Assembly (NCBI RefSeq): GCF_036240795.1
Contig: NZ_CP108454.1
Span: 2,542,001-2,606,000 of the forward strand
DNA from: Streptomyces sp. NBC_01268
GTDB taxonomy: Bacteria > Actinomycetota > Actinomycetes > Streptomycetales > Streptomycetaceae
Length of the DNA stretch: 64,000 nt
Reading direction: 5' to 3'
Under the pieces are notes generated by a model. The model was not told the origin of the DNA. It did no database searches and saw only the letters and a list, made by a program, of their open reading frames with translations. Shown here one piece after another: positions 25,576 to 35,616 of this stretch; position 1 is the first letter of the stretch; every line of letters begins with the position of its first letter. Position numbers and translations under genes: made by a program.

Positions 25576-26429
25576 GCGCGCGGCCGATCCGGCTGGGCGT
25601 CCGTTCGGTCGTCGCCCTGGTCCTGGTCTCCGTCGTCGGGCTGATCGCGGTCGGCTGGCCGCTCTTCGCCGACCCGGGCTCGGCGCTGACCGACCACGCC
25701 GCCGACGCCCCCTGGTTCTTCGCCCTGCTGCTCCCCCTCCTCATCGCGGTGGTCGTGGCGACGATCGCGGACTGCGGGATGGACGCGAAGGCGGTGGCGA
25801 TGCTGGGGGTGCTGGCCGCCGTGGGGGCGGCGCTGCGCCCGCTGGGGGCGGGGACGGCCGGCCTGGAGCCGATGTTCTTCCTGATGGTGCTGAGCGGCCG
25901 GGTCCTGGGACCGGGCTTCGGCTTCGTGCTGGGCGCGGTCACGATGTTCGCGTCGGCCCTGCTCACGGGGGGCGTGGGGCCGTGGATGCCGACGCAGATG
26001 CTGGCGATGGGCTGGTTCGCGATGGGCGCGGGCCTGCTGCCGGGGAGGGTGCGGGGCCGGGGCGAGCTGCTGATGCTCTCCGGCTACGGCTTCCTGGCGG
26101 CGTTCGCGTACGGCACGGTCACCAATCTCTACGGCTGGGTGACGGTCGGCGGCCTGGGGCAGGGGATCTCCTTCCAGCCGGGGGCGCCGGTGCACGAGAA
26201 CCTGGTCCGGTTCCTGGCGTACGTGGTCGCGACCTCCCTCGGCTGGGACCTCGGGCGGGCCGTCCTCACGGTGGTGCTGACCCTGGCCGTCGGCGGCACC
26301 CTCCTGAAGGCGCTCCGGCGGGCCACGCGGCGCGCGAACTTCGAGGCCCAGGTCACATTCGAGGCCCCGGAGAGGGCCCTCGCGGGTGAGGCGCCTCATA
26401 GGACCCACGTCACGTACGACGGGAAATAG
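25572..26429 (+). CDS. ECF transporter substrate-binding S component (probable cobamide)
   Basis: 285 residues with about six hydrophobic helices (SVVALVLVSVVGLIAVGW, FFALLLPLLIAVVVATIA, AVAMLGVLAAVGAALRPL, MFFLMVLSGRVLGPGFGFVLG, FAMGAGLLPG, VRFLAYVVATSLGWDLGRAV). The GPGFGFVLGAVTMFASALLT segment and GPWMPTQML are typical of S components. Specificity cannot be read from sequence; the cobalamin riboswitch upstream of the operon is the evidence for B12 or a precursor. GTG 25572 overlaps the ATPase stop. Confidence 0.85.
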   Translation: MSARPIRLGVRSVVALVLVSVVGLIAVGWPLFADPGSALTDHAADAPWFFALLLPLLIAVVVATIADCGMDAKAVAMLGVLAAVGAALRPLGAGTAGLEPMFFLMVLSGRVLGPGFGFVLGAVTMFASALLTGGVGPWMPTQMLAMGWFAMGAGLLPGRVRGRGELLMLSGYGFLAAFAYGTVTNLYGWVTVGGLGQGISFQPGAPVHENLVRFLAYVVATSLGWDLGRAVLTVVLTLAVGGTLLKALRRATRRANFEAQVTFEAPERALAGEAPHRTHVTYDGK

Positions 26430-26715
26430 TAGGCGTTCGAGGGTGTACCAAATCCCCCCATAGGGGTGCCCTGCCTGCGGAAACGGCACAGAGCGCGCGC
26501 CGGGCCCCGCCGCCGGGGTCCGAACCTTCCTCGTACTGGGGGTGATTGCGCCGCCGTCCGGGGTTTGTTTGTCTGGTGGACGTCGCCAGGCAGCCGGTGC
26601 TCATCGCAACGGCACGGCCGGCCGGTTCCCCCCAGTTCCCGGGTCTCCCGGGCCCTGGTTCCGGCATGCCGAAACCCCTGGCGCGGACCCAGCCCCCGAC
26701 GTTAGGTATGACGCT
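26430..26715 (+). other. Long leader upstream of the transglycosylase gene
   Basis: 286 bases without a supported gene. It contains a GC hairpin GCCGGGCCCCG/CGCCGGGGTC region around 26498-26521 and further inverted repeats around 26640-26690 (GGTTCCCCCCAG...). Genes for secreted peptidoglycan hydrolases in Streptomyces often have structured, regulated leaders. I could not align this one with the c-di-AMP (ydaO) consensus. Confidence 0.4.
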
Positions 26716-27117
26716 TTGTTCCGCTCGATCGCCACTCGTGCCAACTCCCGCAAGAAGTCCTTCGCCGTGACCGCAGCGGTGCTGCTCGGCGCCTCGGGTG
26801 CGGTGCTCGGCACGACGGGTACGGCTTCCGCCGCCACCCCCCAGGAGATCGCCCGGCAGATCGTGCCGCCGGCCCAGTTCGCGTCCTTCAGCAAGATCGT
26901 CGAGCACGAGTCCGGCTGGAACCACACCGCCACCAACTCCTCCAGCGGCGCCTACGGCCTGGTCCAGGCCCTCCCGGGTTCGAAGATGTCCTCGGCCGGT
27001 TCCGACTGGAAGACCAACCCCGCCACGCAGATCAAGTGGGGTCTGGACTACATGAACGAGCGCTACGGCTCCCCGAACGGCGCCTGGAACTTCTGGCAGT
27101 CGCACGGCTGGTACTAA
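26716..27117 (+). CDS. Secreted lytic transglycosylase (SLT domain)
   Basis: 133 residues. Signal peptide (SFAVTAAVLLGASGAVLGTTGTASA), then a compact ~75-residue SLT domain: IVEHESGWNHTATNSSSGAYGL (catalytic Glu in the first part), ALPGSKMSSAGSDW, IKWGLDYMNERYGSPNGAW. It cuts glycan strands, releasing 1,6-anhydroMurNAc. The only in-frame start that fits is TTG 26716, with AGG about nine bases upstream, so the start is uncertain. Confidence 0.82.
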   Translation: MFRSIATRANSRKKSFAVTAAVLLGASGAVLGTTGTASAATPQEIARQIVPPAQFASFSKIVEHESGWNHTATNSSSGAYGLVQALPGSKMSSAGSDWKTNPATQIKWGLDYMNERYGSPNGAWNFWQSHGWY

Positions 27118-27143
27118 GAGTCACCACGCCGCACCGCGCACAC

Positions 27144-27185
27144 CCGCAAGGCCCCGCCCTCCGCACGGAGGGGCGGGGCCTGCGG
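27144..27185 (+). terminator. Strong hairpin terminator
   Basis: CCGCA-AGGCCCCGCCCTCCG pairs with CGGAGGGGCGGGGCCTGCGG, giving a near-continuous stem of about 18 bp with one bulge, then CGTTTCC. It also faces the end of the convergent thiolase gene. Confidence 0.75.
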
Positions 27186-27209
27186 CGTTTCCGGGGTGTG
27201 GTCACCCGG

Positions 27210-29871
<2,662 letters not shown>

Positions 29872-29877
29872 GGGCCC

Positions 29878-29921
29878 GGGGAGGCGGGGTCCCATCCCCA
29901 CGCCGACGGCCCCGCCTCCCC
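29878..29921 (+). terminator. Hairpin terminator
   Basis: Perfect 12-bp stem GGGGAGGCGGGG/CCCCGCCTCCCC with a 20-base loop, starting 6 bases after the P450 stop. Confidence 0.65.
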
Positions 29922-29929
29922 CACGGAAG

Positions 29930-30000
29930 CCGCACGGCACGACACCGCACGGCACGATCCCGCACCGCACGACACCGCACGGCACGACCGCACGGCACGG
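29930..30000 (+). repeat. Short tandem repeats of CCGCACGGCACGACA type
   Basis: About five degenerate units of 10-15 bases (CCGCACGGCACGACA, CCGCACGGCACGATC, CCGCACCGCACGACA, CCGCACGGCACGAC, CGCACGGCACGG) between the P450 and DUF2330 genes. No function is evident; such simple repeats vary in copy number between strains. Confidence 0.7.
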
Positions 30001-30042
30001 CATCCACGGACGGGCACGGCGTGGCGCGGGCGACGGAACCGG

Positions 30043-31185
30043 ATGCTCCGCCCCTACGTCCGAGCAGGCATGCGGGGGACACACCGGAACCGGTTCACCA
30101 GACTGCTCACCATGCTCGTCGCGCTGCTCGCCCTCCAGGCCGGCTCGCTCGTCGCACCGGCCTACGCCTGCGGCTGCGGCGCCATGATCCCGGGCAGCGG
30201 CGCCCGGATCGGCGTCGACCGCGAGACCTCGGCCGTGCACTGGGACGAGCGGACGGGCACCGAACGGATCGTCATGCGCTTCAGCGTGCACGGCGACGCC
30301 GAGAAGGCCGCCTGGGTCATGCCCGTGCCGCACCGCGCCGACGTCCGGCTGGGGGACCCGGCGCTCTTCGACGCCCTGTACCGGCTCACCGCACCCGTGA
30401 ACCGGGACCGCGACCACTTCTGGCCGCGCTCCGGCGACTGGCCCTTCTCCTCCGGCGACACCGACGGCGTCGCCGGGGCGGCGCCGCCCACCGCCCAGGC
30501 CCCCGGCGTCGGCGTCGTCGGCCGCGAACGGCTCGGCCCCTTCGACGTGGCCCGGCTGACCGCCACCGACCCGGACGCGCTCGGCGACTGGCTGCACCGC
30601 AACGGCTTCGAGCTCTCCGACCGGCTCGCCGGCGAACTGCGCCCGTACGTCGAGCGGAAGTGGGAGTACGTCGCCGTCCGCCTCGCCCCCGAACAGCCCG
30701 GCGAACCCCTGCACGGCTCCCTCGACCCGCTGCGGATCACCTTCGCCAACGACACGCCCGTCTACCCGATGCGCCTCTCCCGGCTGGCGAAGACCCCACA
30801 GGCGCTCGACCTGTACGTGCTCTCCGGCCACCGCATGGAGCCGCAGGGCCGCATCGGCGGCGACCGGCCCGACGTCACCTTCGCCGGGACGCTCGACGCG
30901 CCCGACGGCGCCGTCGCCGAACTCACCGGCCGCGCCCCGGTCTTCCTCACCGCCGTCGGGCAGTACTTCCCGGTCCCCGCCCGGATCGACGGCGACCACA
31001 CACTCGTCCGCGCCGAAGCGGACACCCCGTACCAGAGGGTGTACTACACCGACCGGCTGCTGACCGCCGGCGGCGTCCCGGTCTGGCTGCTCACCGTGAC
31101 CGGCACGGTCCTGCTGGTCGTGGCCGGAGTCCTCGTGGCGGTGCGGGTGCGGCGCACGAGGGCCGGTGTACGTTCGGCCGCATGA
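30043..31185 (+). CDS. DUF2330 membrane-anchored protein
   Basis: 380 residues. The signal peptide ends near PAYA, giving the DUF2330 start CGCGAMIPGSG. The domain (about 45-335) has VMRFSVHGDAEKAAWVMPVP. A C-terminal TM helix (VWLLTVTGTVLLVVAGVLVAVRV) and basic tail anchor it to the membrane, domain outside. Function of DUF2330 unknown. ATG 30043 is used; ATG 30070 is an alternative, neither with a strong ribosome binding site. The stop overlaps the next start (ATGA). Confidence 0.75.
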   Translation: MLRPYVRAGMRGTHRNRFTRLLTMLVALLALQAGSLVAPAYACGCGAMIPGSGARIGVDRETSAVHWDERTGTERIVMRFSVHGDAEKAAWVMPVPHRADVRLGDPALFDALYRLTAPVNRDRDHFWPRSGDWPFSSGDTDGVAGAAPPTAQAPGVGVVGRERLGPFDVARLTATDPDALGDWLHRNGFELSDRLAGELRPYVERKWEYVAVRLAPEQPGEPLHGSLDPLRITFANDTPVYPMRLSRLAKTPQALDLYVLSGHRMEPQGRIGGDRPDVTFAGTLDAPDGAVAELTGRAPVFLTAVGQYFPVPARIDGDHTLVRAEADTPYQRVYYTDRLLTAGGVPVWLLTVTGTVLLVVAGVLVAVRVRRTRAGVRSAA

Positions 31186-31856
31186 GCAACGACCAGGATC
31201 GATGGACCGCCGTGGACCGCTACTTCACCGGGCTCCTCGCACCCGACGACGAGGTGCTCGACGCCGCGCTCGACGCGTCCACGGCCGCCGGGCTGCCGGA
31301 GATCGCCGTCGCCCCCAACCAGGGCAAACTGCTGAACCTCCTCGTCCGCGCGCAGGGCGCGAAGAAGGTCCTGGAGATCGGCACCCTCGGCGGCTACAGC
31401 ACCATCTGGCTGGCCCGCGCGCTGCCCGCGGACGGCAGGCTGATCAGCCTGGAGTACTCCCCCGTCCACGCGGACGTGGCCCGCGCCAACATCGCCCGCG
31501 CGGGCCTCGACAAGACCGTCGAGGTGCGCACGGGCGCCGCCCTGGACACGCTCCCCGCCCTCGCGGAGGAGGGCGCGGGCCCCTTCGACTTCGTCTTCGT
31601 CGACGCCGACAAGGCCAACAACCCGCACTACGTCTCCTGGGCCCTGAGGCTGTCCCGGCCCGGCACGCTGATCGTCGTCGACAACGTGGCGCGCGGCGGG
31701 AAGGTCGCCACCGCCCACCCCGACGACCCGGCGATCACCGGCATCCGCGCCATGTTCGACCTGATCTCCCGCGAGCCGCGGCTCGACGCGACCGCCCTCC
31801 AGACGGTGGGCACGAAGGGGCACGACGGACTGCTGGTCGCCCGCGTGATCGACTAG
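31182..31856 (+). CDS. O-methyltransferase (Methyltransf_3, COMT-like)
   Basis: 224 residues. VLEIGTLGGYSTIWLARALP is motif I, LISLEYSPVHADVARANI contains the SAM-ribose Glu, and FDFVFVDADKANNPHY carries the metal-ligand Asp of catechol-type, Mg-dependent O-methyltransferases. NVARGGKV completes the site (Asp-Asn). ATG 31182 overlaps the DUF2330 stop by four bases, an odd pairing of a cytoplasmic enzyme with a surface protein. Substrate unknown. Confidence 0.86.
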   Translation: MSNDQDRWTAVDRYFTGLLAPDDEVLDAALDASTAAGLPEIAVAPNQGKLLNLLVRAQGAKKVLEIGTLGGYSTIWLARALPADGRLISLEYSPVHADVARANIARAGLDKTVEVRTGAALDTLPALAEEGAGPFDFVFVDADKANNPHYVSWALRLSRPGTLIVVDNVARGGKVATAHPDDPAITGIRAMFDLISREPRLDATALQTVGTKGHDGLLVARVID

Positions 31857-32100
31857 CGCCGCCCGCTGCCTCGCGGAGGGGTCGCCTGCCCCTCGCCGGG
31901 GATCCCAAACTGGATATATCGCGACCAACGCCAGCAATAACCAGTCATATTCACACAGCCCTATGCCACCGTGTGACTACGCTGTGTAGGTTCTGCGTCG
32001 GTTCGGGTGATGCCGCACGTCACCCGACGCACGGAGCTCTTTTCACCGGAGAGCGGGCCCGCCCTGCCGGGCGGCCCGCCGGCACTGGAGAGGAAGCCTC
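31857..32100. other. AT-richer intergenic region
   Basis: 244 bases without a gene. The stretch 31911-32000 (TGGATATATCGCG, AATAACCAGTCATATTCACAC, GTGTGACTACGCTGTGTAGG split over it) is clearly lower in GC than its surroundings and probably holds the promoter of the DUF6342 gene. TGTGTAGGTT around 31981-31990 is a candidate -10 region. Confidence 0.45.
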
Positions 32101-32400
32101 ATGGCGGACATCGATCTCGGACTGGCGACGGACTGGAGCGAGGGCGACACCCACGGTCGCGTCAAGCTGCGGCAGAACCAGGTCTACCCGACCTCGCCCA
32201 AGAAGGACGTGCTCATCAGCTCGCCGGTGAGCATCGAGCTGTCGGTGAACACCAACCTCTCCTCCTCGCAGGAGGCGGACAAGATCTACTTCACGACCCA
32301 CCACGGCTCGACGAAGAAGATCATCGCGGTGCTCGACTCCGACGGCAACCTGCACATCGCCGGCCGTCTGATCACCGACCAGAAGGACCTCACGTACTAG
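32101..32400 (+). CDS. DUF6342-type small protein
   Basis: 99 residues, soluble, beta-rich with no signal peptide (MADIDLGLATDWSEGDTHGR; SPVSIELSVNTNLSSSQ; HHGSTKKIIAVLDSDGN). It agrees with the streptomycete-specific DUF6342 family as I remember it. Function unknown. AGAGGAAG precedes the ATG. The monocistronic layout and long AT-rich promoter suggest strong, regulated expression. Confidence 0.7.
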   Translation: MADIDLGLATDWSEGDTHGRVKLRQNQVYPTSPKKDVLISSPVSIELSVNTNLSSSQEADKIYFTTHHGSTKKIIAVLDSDGNLHIAGRLITDQKDLTY

Positions 32401-32488
32401 AAGCGGCTCCCCGGCCGCCCGACCGCGACAGCGCCGGGCGGCCGACCGCTGTCCGGACCGCGTCCGCCCCGGTCATATCCTGCCCTTC

Positions 32489-32821
32489 ATGAGCATCGTG
32501 AAGATCAACGCACTGACCGTGCCGGCCGAGCAGCGCGAGGTCCTGGAGCAGCGCTTCGCGTCCCGCGCCGGAGCCGTCGAGGGCTCGGACGGCTTCGAGT
32601 GGTTCGAGCTGCTGCGCCCGCTGGAGGGGACGGACCAGTACCTGGTCTACACCCGCTGGCGCAGCGAGGAGGACTTCCAGAACTGGATGAACGGCTCCAT
32701 GAAGGCCGCCCACCAGGGCACCGCGGGCGGCGAGGGCGGGGCAGAGCGCCCGAAGCCCGCGGCGACCGGCTCCACCCTCTGGTCCTTCGAGGTCGTGCAG
32801 CAGACGGCCCCCAAGGCCTGA
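32489..32821 (+). CDS. MhuD-like heme-degrading monooxygenase (ABM superfamily)
   Basis: 110 residues, ferredoxin-like ABM fold. Compared from memory with MhuD of M. tuberculosis, the three active-site residues fall at the same numbers: Asn7 (VKINAL), Trp66 (FQNWMNG) and His75 (KAAHQG, heme ligand). Flanking blocks are also shared (RFASRAGAVEGSDGF, LLRPLEG, ATGSTLWSFEVV). Such enzymes open heme to release iron without a separate reductase partner encoded nearby. An insert GGEGGAERPKP replaces the MhuD loop. Confidence 0.82.
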   Translation: MSIVKINALTVPAEQREVLEQRFASRAGAVEGSDGFEWFELLRPLEGTDQYLVYTRWRSEEDFQNWMNGSMKAAHQGTAGGEGGAERPKPAATGSTLWSFEVVQQTAPKA

Positions 32822-32864
32822 GCCGCCGAAACCCGGCTGCGCCCCGGGACGTGCGCGCCGCACA

Positions 32865-33350
32865 ATGGCGCGCATGACCTGGATCTTCACCCCCGAGCAC
32901 GTCGGCACCCCGGACGCCACCGCCCTGCGCCGCGCCTACTACGGCGACGTGGCGGGGCGGTACTGGAAGCGCCCGGCGACCGAGGCGGAGATCGACGAGG
33001 GACTGACCGCCGACGGGGTCGAGCTGCTCACCCCGCCGACCGGCCAGTTCCTGGTCGGGCGCCACGACGGCGAGTCGGCCGCGTGCGGCGGTGTGCTCCT
33101 GCTGGACGCCGAACGGGCCGAGCTGACCCGGGTGTTCCTGCGGCACGGCTTCCGTGGCAAGGGCGGCGCGGGCACCCTGATGCAGGGCCTGGAGGACGCG
33201 GCGCGCGGCCTCGGTGCACGCCGGATGGTCCTCAACACCCGGCTCGACCTGGTCGAGGCGCGGGCGCTGTACACACGGCACGGGTACGCGGAGATCCCCG
33301 CGTACTGCTCGGGGCCGTACATGGACATCTGGTACGGCAAGGAGCTCTGA
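32865..33350 (+). CDS. GNAT-family N-acetyltransferase
   Basis: 161 residues. The acetyl-CoA pyrophosphate loop appears as FLRHGFRGKGGAGTLMQGLEDAA (motif A, R-x-x-G-x-G/A). Strand beta5 is RMVLNTRLDLVEARALYTRHGYAEI, and the C-terminal PYMDIWYGKEL is typical of small GNATs. Substrate unknown. ATG 32865 and ATG 32874 are both possible starts; neither has a clear ribosome binding site. Confidence 0.82.
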   Translation: MARMTWIFTPEHVGTPDATALRRAYYGDVAGRYWKRPATEAEIDEGLTADGVELLTPPTGQFLVGRHDGESAACGGVLLLDAERAELTRVFLRHGFRGKGGAGTLMQGLEDAARGLGARRMVLNTRLDLVEARALYTRHGYAEIPAYCSGPYMDIWYGKEL

Positions 33351-33365
33351 CCCCTCGGGCGCCCC

Positions 33366-33380
33366 GGGGCGCGGCGCCCC
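33366..33380. terminator. Short GC hairpin between convergent genes
   Basis: GGGGCG-CGG-CGCCCC, between the acetyltransferase stop and the MFS stop. Confidence 0.4.
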
Positions 33381-33383
33381 GCC

Positions 33384-35441
33384 TCAGGGGGCGTGGTGGT
33401 CGCCCGGCGGCTCCGGCGAGCGGGGTCGTTCCCCGTCCGAGCCGCCGAGTTCGGCGGTCAGCTCCTCGACGAGCTGCACCAGGTCGGTCGGACGGTCCGG
33501 CCCCCACCAGTCGCCGAGCAGATCGGATAGCGAGTCCTCGCGCGCCTTGGCGAGCCGTACGGCCGTGTGGGCCCCGTCCTCGGTGAGCACGAGCTGGATC
33601 CCCTCCCTGGCCACCAGCCGCCGCTCCTCCAGCTGCCGGGCCGCCTCGGTGATCACCCGCAGCGGTACGGGGGTGGTGTCGGCGAGCAGGGAGGGCTCCA
33701 CTGCACCGTGCCGGCGCACCCGCAGCAGCAGCCAGCCGGCGGCCGGCAGCAGGTCGAGCCCGGCGCGCGCGATGATCTTCTCGTACACCTGCTTGCGCCC
33801 CTCGCGGGAGCCGAGCAGCGACAACGCGCGGGCGCACTCCTCGTACGAGGAGCGCTCGACGGGGTTGGAGGCGAGGGTCTGACTGGTGTCGGGCGCGGTG
33901 ACCGAGGCGCGCAGCGGGTCCTCCTTCAGGAAGCAGGCGACGACGAAGCCGATCAGGACGACCGGCGCCGCGTACAGGAACACGTCGGTGATGGACGTGG
34001 CGTACGCGTGCAGCACCGAGGGGCGCAGCTCGGGCGGGAGGGCGGCGATGGCCCGGGGGTCGGCGGCGATCTGCGAGGCACCGGCGCCGGGGGGCAGCTG
34101 CTGCCCGGCGAGGGCGGCCGCCAGCTTGTCGGTGAGGCGGTTGGTGAAGACGGTGCCGAAGATGGCGACGCCGAAGGAGGCGCCGATGGAGCGGAAGAAG
34201 GTGGCTCCGGAGGTGGCGACGCCGAGGTCCTGGTAGGAGACGGCGTTCTGCACGACGAGCACCAGGACCTGCATGACCAGGCCGAGCCCGGCGCCGAAGA
34301 CGAAGAAGTAGACGCTCATCTCCCAGGTGGAGCTGGTCTCCGTCAGCCGGTGGAGGAGGAGCAGGCCGAGGGCGGTGACGGCGGTGCCGGCGAGCGGGAA
34401 GACCTTCCAGCGGCCGGTACGGGACACGATCTGGCCGGAGGCGGTCGAGGTGAGCAGCATGCCGACGACCATGGGCAGCATGTGGACGCCGGACATGGTG
34501 GGGCTGACGCCCTGCACGATCTGGAGGAAGGTCGGCAGGTAGGTCATCGCGCCGAACATCGCGAAGCCGACGATGAAGCTGATGACGGAGACCAGGCTGA
34601 AGGTCCTGATCCGGAACAGCTTGAGCGGCAGCACGGGTTCGGCGGCCCGCTGCTCCACGTACACGAACCACACGAGCAGGACGACGCCGAGGACGGCGAG
34701 CCCGATGATCTGCGGCGAGCCCCAGGCCCAGGTGGTCCCGCCGAGGGAGGCCACCAGCACCAGGCAGGTGGCGACCGAGGCGATGAGGAAGGTGCCGAGG
34801 TAGTCGATGGTGTGGCGGGTGCCGCCGACCGGGATGTGCAGCACGGCGGCGATGACGAAGAGGGCGACGATGCCGATGGGCAGGTTGATGTAGAACACCC
34901 AGCGCCAGGAGAGGTGTTCGGTGAACAGCCCGCCCAACAGCGGCCCGAGCACGCTGGTGGCACCGAAGACCGCACCGAACAGGCCCTGGTAGCGGCCGCG
35001 TTCGCGGGGCGACACGAGGTCGCCGACGATCGCCATCGACAGCACCATGAGCCCGCCGCCGCCGAGGCCCTGGAGCGCGCGGAAGGCGATGAGCTGGGGC
35101 ATGTTCTGTGCGATGCCGCAGAGCGCCGAGCCGATCAGGAAGAGGACGATGGCGCTCTGGAAGAGCTTCTTGCGCCCGTACTGGTCGCCCAGCTTGCCCC
35201 ACAGGGGCGTGGCGGCGGTCGACGCCAGCATGTAGGCGGTCACGACCCAGGAGAGGTGCTCCATGCCGCCGAGTTCGCTGACGATGGTCGGCAACGCGGT
35301 GGAGACGATGGTCTGGTCGAGTGCGGCGAGCAGCATGCCGAGCAGCAGTGCGCCGATCGCGATGATGACGGTGCGGTGGCTCCGGCCCTCCCCGGGCACA
35401 GGGTCGCCGCCGGCGCGCGGCGCGCGCACTTCCTGGGCCAT
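33384..35441 (-). CDS. DHA2-family drug efflux MFS with C-terminal winged-helix domain
   Basis: 685 residues. Fourteen membrane helices (about 20-495) carry DHA2 motifs: LAALDQTIVSTALPTIVSELGG (motif D1), GKLGDQYGRKKLF (motif A), ALQGLGGGG and GPLLGGLFTEHLSWRWVFYINLPIG (motif C). The last ~150 residues (about 535-670) are soluble and read like a MarR/PadR-type winged helix (RAGLDLLPAAGWLLLRV, RVITEAARQLEERRLVA, LVLTEDG), an unusual addition. GGAGGAGAC precedes ATG 35441. It exports drugs or metabolites by proton antiport by family analogy. Confidence 0.87.
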   Translation of the reverse strand: MAQEVRAPRAGGDPVPGEGRSHRTVIIAIGALLLGMLLAALDQTIVSTALPTIVSELGGMEHLSWVVTAYMLASTAATPLWGKLGDQYGRKKLFQSAIVLFLIGSALCGIAQNMPQLIAFRALQGLGGGGLMVLSMAIVGDLVSPRERGRYQGLFGAVFGATSVLGPLLGGLFTEHLSWRWVFYINLPIGIVALFVIAAVLHIPVGGTRHTIDYLGTFLIASVATCLVLVASLGGTTWAWGSPQIIGLAVLGVVLLVWFVYVEQRAAEPVLPLKLFRIRTFSLVSVISFIVGFAMFGAMTYLPTFLQIVQGVSPTMSGVHMLPMVVGMLLTSTASGQIVSRTGRWKVFPLAGTAVTALGLLLLHRLTETSSTWEMSVYFFVFGAGLGLVMQVLVLVVQNAVSYQDLGVATSGATFFRSIGASFGVAIFGTVFTNRLTDKLAAALAGQQLPPGAGASQIAADPRAIAALPPELRPSVLHAYATSITDVFLYAAPVVLIGFVVACFLKEDPLRASVTAPDTSQTLASNPVERSSYEECARALSLLGSREGRKQVYEKIIARAGLDLLPAAGWLLLRVRRHGAVEPSLLADTTPVPLRVITEAARQLEERRLVAREGIQLVLTEDGAHTAVRLAKAREDSLSDLLGDWWGPDRPTDLVQLVEELTAELGGSDGERPRSPEPPGDHHAP

Positions 35442-35616
35442 GGGCGTCTCCTCCGGCCGGGCCGCTGGGGTTCGTCCCCCCCTCCGTACGCCTCCATCCT
35501 GGTTGCTTTGCCCGGGTATGGCCTGCGGAAGACCGGCGAAAGGGCACAGCTGTTCACCCTGCCGGGGCGGGCTGGCTGCATAATCGCTCGCAGTTGAACC
35601 GGGGAGGGAACCAACG

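Noticed and set aside
26430..26715. c-di-AMP (ydaO) riboswitch before the transglycosylase
   Set aside because: A CCGAACC segment and GGGGGTGATT are present but in the wrong order and spacing for the ydaO consensus. The conserved late element with GCTAACC is missing.
29930..30000. Tandem CCGCACGGCACGACA repeats as a replication or partition site
   Set aside because: Units are degenerate, few, and placed between two ordinary genes with no Par or replication gene. Simple-sequence expansion is enough to explain them.
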